Of a stretch of DNA of 9,908 nucleotides, positions 6,964 through 9,908 are shown piece by piece. Below the pieces are notes generated by a model. That model saw only the letters and a list, made by a program, of their open reading frames with translations, was not told the origin of the DNA and did no database searches. This DNA is from Actinomycetota bacterium (GTDB lineage Bacteria > Actinomycetota > Humimicrobiia > Humimicrobiales > Humimicrobiaceae). Each line of letters opens with the position of its first letter. The first letter of the stretch is position 1. The stretch lies in contig JAGYOJ010000039.1 of the NCBI GenBank assembly GCA_018399435.1, positions 1 through 9,908 on the forward strand, given 5' to 3'. The position numbers were made by a program, and so were the translations under genes.

Positions 6964-7944
6964 TTACCACAATTGATGCACATATTCTTTTATATATTTA
7001 TCGTAAACCATTCTTACTTCTTCCATCTGGGAATTAGTTAATGGCGGTAAATTAGAAGCCTTTACATTATCTTCAACTTGAGAAACCTTGCTTGCCCCCG
7101 GAATAACACAGCTTACATTATTATCCATAATAACCCACTTCAGCGCATATAATACTAAATTATTACCAAATATTTTTTTTAGCTCTTCAACCGCAGCTAA
7201 ACCAGTCTCATAGGGCACTCCCGAAAATGTTTCTCCCTTATCAAAAGCCTTTCCATCCCTATTAAAATAACGGTGGTCGCCTTTAGAAAACTTGGTATCT
7301 TCATTAAATTTTCCTGTTAGCATGCCGCTTGCCAAGGGGACCCTAACAATAATTCCTACATTCGTTTTTTTTGCCCTTTTAAAAAATAGTTCTTGTGGCC
7401 TCTGCCTGAACATATTATATATAATTTGTATGGTTGCTAAATTGGGATATTCAACCGCTTTAATACCCTCTTCAATTTTTTCTACACTAGCTCCAAAATA
7501 CCTGATTTTTCCTTCTTTCACTAATTCTTCCAAAAAACTAAAAACTTCTGGATTATAATATGTTTCAGTGGGAGGACAATGCAGCTGAAGAAGGTCTATA
7601 GTTTCTATACCCATGTTTTTTAAACTATCTTCTAAAAAATGCCTTATATTTTCCTTATTGTAACCAGCGGCAGTATGGGGATCTAATCTCCTACCGCATT
7701 TTGTAGCCACAAATATATCTTCACTTCTTTTTTTAATAAATTTTCCAATCACTTTTTCACTTAAGCCATCATTGTAAACATCAGCTGTATCTATAAAATT
7801 AACCCCCATGTCAACAGCTTTGCTAAGTATTTCCCATGCTTTTTTTTCACTAAACTTTTCTCCCCAGCGTCCGCCTAATTGCCATGTTCCCAGTGATACT
7901 TCTGATACTTTAAATCCAGTCTTTCCAAGAATTCTATATTTCAT
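6964..7944 (-). CDS. Aldo/keto reductase
   Basis: NADPH-type carbonyl reductase with a TIM-barrel fold, 326 residues, the normal length for the family without an added ferredoxin domain. The complete catalytic tetrad is visible: Asp52 and Tyr57 in FIDTADVYNDG, Lys82 in ATKCG, and His122 in LLQLHCP. The cofactor-binding end is IPGASKVSQVEDN (281-293), with the usual N-terminal LGKTGFKVSEVSLGTWQLGG pattern of the AKR/YajO-like group. A clear AGGGG lies about 6 bp before the ATG. The gene starts 9 bp after the malic enzyme stop, so the two are very probably co-transcribed. The aldehyde or ketone substrate cannot be predicted. Confidence 0.9.
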   Translation of the reverse strand: MKYRILGKTGFKVSEVSLGTWQLGGRWGEKFSEKKAWEILSKAVDMGVNFIDTADVYNDGLSEKVIGKFIKKRSEDIFVATKCGRRLDPHTAAGYNKENIRHFLEDSLKNMGIETIDLLQLHCPPTETYYNPEVFSFLEELVKEGKIRYFGASVEKIEEGIKAVEYPNLATIQIIYNMFRQRPQELFFKRAKKTNVGIIVRVPLASGMLTGKFNEDTKFSKGDHRYFNRDGKAFDKGETFSGVPYETGLAAVEELKKIFGNNLVLYALKWVIMDNNVSCVIPGASKVSQVEDNVKASNLPPLTNSQMEEVRMVYDKYIKEYVHQLW

Positions 7945-7953
7945 GTCTTTCCC

Positions 7954-9174
7954 CTATATATTAATTAATGTCTTTGCCCTCTCTCTTATCCAGGCAATAT
8001 CTGTATCTTTTGGAGCAAACCCGGTTTCTACAGCTGCTTTTGCTACGCTTACAGCAACTGCTTCTAAAACCTTCTTATCAAATGGTTTTGGTATAATATA
8101 GTCTTTGTCTAAATCTTTTTTTACAATTGCAGCTATTGCCCTGCCAGCCGCCACCTTCATTTCCATATTTATCTCTCTTGCCCTGGCGTCCAATGCCCCC
8201 CTGAAAATACCGGGAAATGCCAATACATTATTAACCTGGTTGGGGTAGTCGCTTCTTCCTGTAGCAATAATCTCTACACCGTTTTCCTTAGCAACATCTG
8301 GCTTTATTTCAGGTTCTGGATTTGCCATAGCAAAGATTACCGGCTTTGGTTTCATTTTTTTAAGCATTTCCGGTTTAAGAACACCTGCTACTGAGACCCC
8401 AATAAATACATCTGCATCCACAACAGCATCTGCAAGAGAGCCTGAGATATTGTCTTTATTTGTTTTTTCTGCAATCTCCTGTTTGAAAGGATTTAGATTC
8501 TTTCTATCCTTGCTTATTATTCCCTTGCTGTCACACATGATTATATCTTTGACATTAAGGTATTGTAGTAATTTATAGATAGCTGTACCGGCAGCGCCTG
8601 CCCCGTTTATTACTATTTTTAAATCTTCCATATTCTTATCATAAATTTTAAGGGCATTTATAAGGCCTGCAAGAACAACAATTGCTGTCCCATGCTGGTC
8701 ATCATGGAAGGTAAGCATTGAAGATTCTTTTTTAAGCCTTTTTTCTATATCAAAACATCTTGGAGCTGCTATATCTTCAAGGTTAATCCCTGCAAATGTA
8801 GGCTCAAGCTGTTTTACTGTTTCTACAATAATATCATTGTCCTGACTTTCAATGCATATGGGAAAAGCAGATACTCCCCCAAATTGTTTAAAAAGAACGC
8901 ATTTCCCTTCCATAACTGGAAGTGATGCTTTTGCACCTATATTTCCCAAACCCAGCACTGCAGAACCGTCAGATACAACTGCAATCATATTGCCCCTGGA
9001 AGTATATACATTCAGCATAGATTCATCCTTCTGGATAACCCTGCATGGCTCAGCCACTCCCGGAGTATAAGCTAGGGAAAGGTCATGCTCGTCTTCTGTT
9101 TTTACCTTGCTTACTACATCAATCTTTCCAACATACTTTTTATGCATTTCAAGTGATTCTTCATAAATGTCCAA
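7954..9174 (-). CDS. NAD(P)-dependent malic enzyme (oxaloacetate-decarboxylating)
   Basis: Converts L-malate to pyruvate and CO2 with reduction of NAD(P), linking C4 acids to pyruvate. The 406 residues fit the short bacterial form without the phosphotransacetylase-like C-terminal domain of the long enzyme. Visible are the catalytic Tyr36 in YTPGVAEPC, GLGNIGAKASLPVMEGK with catalytic Lys91, metal ligands Glu132/Asp133 in NLEDIAAP and the FHDDQHGTAIV motif (156-166), then the Rossmann loop GAGAAGTA (191-198), MANPEPEI, TGRSDYPNQVNN and FPGIFRGALD. The start is TTG, chosen because GGAGG lies 5 bp upstream and the next Met is residue 10 inside the conserved N-terminus. It is the first complete gene of the minus-strand group, with its own candidate promoter. 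Pyruvate made here could feed the lactate dehydrogenase at the other end of the window. Confidence 0.92.
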   Translation of the reverse strand: MDIYEESLEMHKKYVGKIDVVSKVKTEDEHDLSLAYTPGVAEPCRVIQKDESMLNVYTSRGNMIAVVSDGSAVLGLGNIGAKASLPVMEGKCVLFKQFGGVSAFPICIESQDNDIIVETVKQLEPTFAGINLEDIAAPRCFDIEKRLKKESSMLTFHDDQHGTAIVVLAGLINALKIYDKNMEDLKIVINGAGAAGTAIYKLLQYLNVKDIIMCDSKGIISKDRKNLNPFKQEIAEKTNKDNISGSLADAVVDADVFIGVSVAGVLKPEMLKKMKPKPVIFAMANPEPEIKPDVAKENGVEIIATGRSDYPNQVNNVLAFPGIFRGALDARAREINMEMKVAAGRAIAAIVKKDLDKDYIIPKPFDKKVLEAVAVSVAKAAVETGFAPKDTDIAWIRERAKTLINI

Positions 9175-9179
9175 ATTAA

Positions 9180-9184
9180 CCTCC
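9180..9184 (-). promoter_or_regulatory. Ribosome binding site fixing the TTG start of malic enzyme
   Basis: GGAGG on the minus strand, 5 bases before TTG at 9174-9172. No ATG or GTG at a better distance is present, so this site decides the non-ATG start. Confidence 0.8.
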
Positions 9185-9196
9185 GTTTACTTTTTA

Positions 9197-9211
9197 AATA
9201 ATAATAATAAT
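9197..9211. repeat. Short trinucleotide repeat (AAT)5
   Basis: Five perfect AAT units (ATT on the minus strand) in the presumed leader of the malic enzyme transcript, between the candidate promoter and the ribosome binding site. It is short enough to be chance in AT-rich DNA, but a length change would alter only leader spacing, not coding sequence. Confidence 0.6.
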
Positions 9212-9235
9212 ATAGTTATGTAAAAAAATCCAAAA

Positions 9236-9265
9236 ATATTAGAAACTACCATCCTTGCTTGCCAA
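9236..9265 (-). promoter_or_regulatory. Candidate sigma-70-type promoter for the malic enzyme operon
   Basis: On the minus strand TTGGCA (9265-9260) and TAATAT (9241-9236) are separated by 18 bp, close to the vegetative consensus. Transcription would start near 9229 and leave a leader of about 55 nt ending in GGAGG. The elements sit in the only sizeable gap on this strand, directly before the malic enzyme, aldo/keto reductase, nitroreductase and tRNA nucleotidyltransferase genes, which probably share it. I see no operator palindrome over it. Confidence 0.55.
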
Positions 9266-9282
9266 ACATATATTTTGGAAAA

Positions 9283-9819
9283 CTAAAAAAGGCCCTTATA
9301 ATTTTTGGATATTTTTTCTAATATATTGTTTTTCTTAGGATTTTGGAAAAAAATCTTATCTATTCCAGAAATAGGCAAAATCCCCATTATTGAATTAGTC
9401 AAGAAAGCAGAATCAGCTCTTATTAACTCATCATAACTGATTGCTTCCTCGTAGATATCTATGCCTTGATTTTTGCATAGTTTAATAACAATTTCCCGTG
9501 TGATTCCAGGAAGAATATTAAATTCTTTTGAAGGCGTGTATACTTTTTCACCTCTTACCATAAAAATATTGCTGGTAGAGCATTCTAATACCATATCATC
9601 TTCTGTTAAAAATAGTGACTCTAATGCATCCTTTTTTTTAGCTTCATTTTTAGCAAAAATGCTTTCTAAATAATTAATACTTTTATGGCGGTAAATGGGA
9701 TTAAGGTACCTGGACCTTCTAATAGAAGAAGTAATAACCTTTCCTCCACTGCTATAATATTTAGGCGGATAAGTTATTAAATCTTTTGAGATAATTATTA
9801 AATTGGGTCCGATTCGTCG
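9283..9819 (-). CDS. Class IV aminotransferase (PabC/D-amino-acid transaminase type), N-terminus missing
   Basis: PLP-dependent fold-type IV enzyme: aminodeoxychorismate lyase (folate pathway) or a D-/branched-chain amino acid aminotransferase. Reading beyond the internal Met at 9594, the frame stays open to 9819. It adds GPNLIIISKDLITYPP, a YSSGG segment, RRSRYLNP and RHKSINYLESIFAKNEAKK, where the Lys encoded at 9684-9682 is the Schiff-base lysine. Then come LECSTSNIF, ILPGITREIV, the (E/D)-LIRADSAFLTNS motif and a weak C-terminus, ending in TAG at 9285-9283. About 180 residues remain of roughly 280, and the missing part is the N-terminal domain. The frame runs into a TGA at 9822-9820, just past an abrupt composition change near 9811, so the truncation follows the chimeric junction rather than a natural mutation. 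Real homologous coding probably ends near 9810. Confidence 0.8.
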   Translation of the reverse strand, partial: RRIGPNLIIISKDLITYPPKYYSSGGKVITSSIRRSRYLNPIYRHKSINYLESIFAKNEAKKKDALESLFLTEDDMVLECSTSNIFMVRGEKVYTPSKEFNILPGITREIVIKLCKNQGIDIYEEAISYDELIRADSAFLTNSIMGILPISGIDKIFFQNPKKNNILEKISKNYKGLF

Positions 9820-9870
9820 TCAAAGAGCCGAAAGAGCGCGTGATCTACGCCCCGGCTTTTCGTGACCGAT
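9809..9870. other. Foreign GC-rich insert flanked by CCGAT, probable chimeric junction
   Basis: From about 9814 to 9865 the sequence is clearly GC-rich, while the preceding bases are strongly AT-rich. CCGAT occurs at 9809-9813 and again at 9866-9870, so the insert is bordered by a 5-bp direct repeat. Inside, AAAGAGC occurs twice in 9 bp steps (9822-9828, 9831-9837). The plus strand reads VVKEPKERVIYAPAF in one frame, but I recognise no family. The segment interrupts the aminotransferase gene and is followed by unrelated DNA. A library, amplification or assembly artefact is the simplest reading. A tiny natural insertion is less likely. Confidence 0.6.
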
Positions 9871-9907
9871 AAGTTAACTGATGAGCTAACATAATTGGTA
9901 AAGGCAT
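9866..9907 (-). other. Fragment resembling S-adenosylmethionine synthetase (metK), out of context
   Basis: On the minus strand these 42 bases encode MPLPIMLAHQLTYR, which matches from memory the conserved MPLPI..AH.L segment of bacterial S-adenosylmethionine synthetases. The expected continuation (LAEVRK-like) is absent. The frame instead enters the GC-rich insert and stops at TAG (9847-9845). Base and codon use are AT-rich like the rest of the window, so it may come from elsewhere in the same genome. Only 14 residues support the call. Confidence 0.45.
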
Positions 9908-9908
9908 C

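Noticed and set aside
9262..9278. Inverted repeat CCAAA...TTTGG just past the aminotransferase stop, as a terminator
   Set aside because: The stem is only 5 bp with a 7-base loop, it has no U-tract on the minus strand, and it overlaps the -35 box of the malic enzyme promoter.
9814..9872. Plus-strand gene end reading VVKEPKERVIYAPAF before a TAA
   Set aside because: The stop lies across the junction with the metK-like piece, no start or upstream sequence exists, and I know no matching family. It is treated as part of the chimeric segment.
1..9908. CRISPR arrays, insertion sequences, tRNA or rRNA genes, riboswitches
   Set aside because: No regularly spaced repeats, transposase motifs, tRNA cloverleaf pattern or conserved RNA element was seen on either strand, and nearly all of the window is accounted for by protein genes.

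Overview
The window looks like part of an AT-rich genome from an anaerobic, fermentative bacterium. The evidence is an L-lactate dehydrogenase of the anaerobe type, an activator of the oxygen-sensitive 2-hydroxyacyl-CoA dehydratase family, a malic enzyme, a trehalose glycosyltransferring synthase of the kind found in archaea and thermophilic or anaerobic bacteria, and a long DHH-CBS-fused tRNA nucleotidyltransferase. The phylum cannot be fixed from this alone. A deep-branching anaerobe (Thermotogota- or Atribacterota-like) is a guess.

Left half, plus strand (167-3782): four tightly packed genes that look like one transcription unit. They are L-lactate dehydrogenase, a DUF5752-like protein built from two copies of one domain, trehalose synthase TreT (overlapping the previous gene by 23 bp), and an HgdC/BadF-type acyl-CoA dehydratase activator. 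Genes two and three look visibly richer in G+C than their flanks and may have travelled as a cassette. The first 112 bp hold a possible 3' end of an upstream gene, behind a run of nine A.

Right half, minus strand (9174 down to 3774): malic enzyme (TTG start with a strong GGAGG), aldo/keto reductase, nitroreductase-family flavoprotein, and an 861-residue tRNA nucleotidyltransferase with DHH/DHHA1, paired CBS and poly(A)-polymerase-like domains. A good sigma-70-type promoter lies just upstream of the malic enzyme. The two halves converge tail to tail, and their stop codons share a 9-bp overlap. Further upstream on the minus strand is a class IV aminotransferase (PabC/D-amino-acid transaminase type) that has lost its N-terminus.

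That loss coincides with an abrupt change at about 9809-9813. A GC-rich segment of about 57 bp, flanked by CCGAT on both sides, is followed by about 40 bp that read on the minus strand as an S-adenosylmethionine synthetase motif. This is best read as a chimeric or mis-joined sequence end rather than biology.

Metabolically, the malic enzyme makes pyruvate and reduced cofactor, lactate dehydrogenase consumes both, and the aldo/keto reductase and nitroreductase are additional NAD(P)H-linked oxidoreductases. TreT points to trehalose synthesis as compatible solute or reserve. No mobile element, CRISPR array, tRNA or rRNA gene was found, and no gene-free stretch exceeds about 110 bp apart from the first 166 bp and the chimeric tail.
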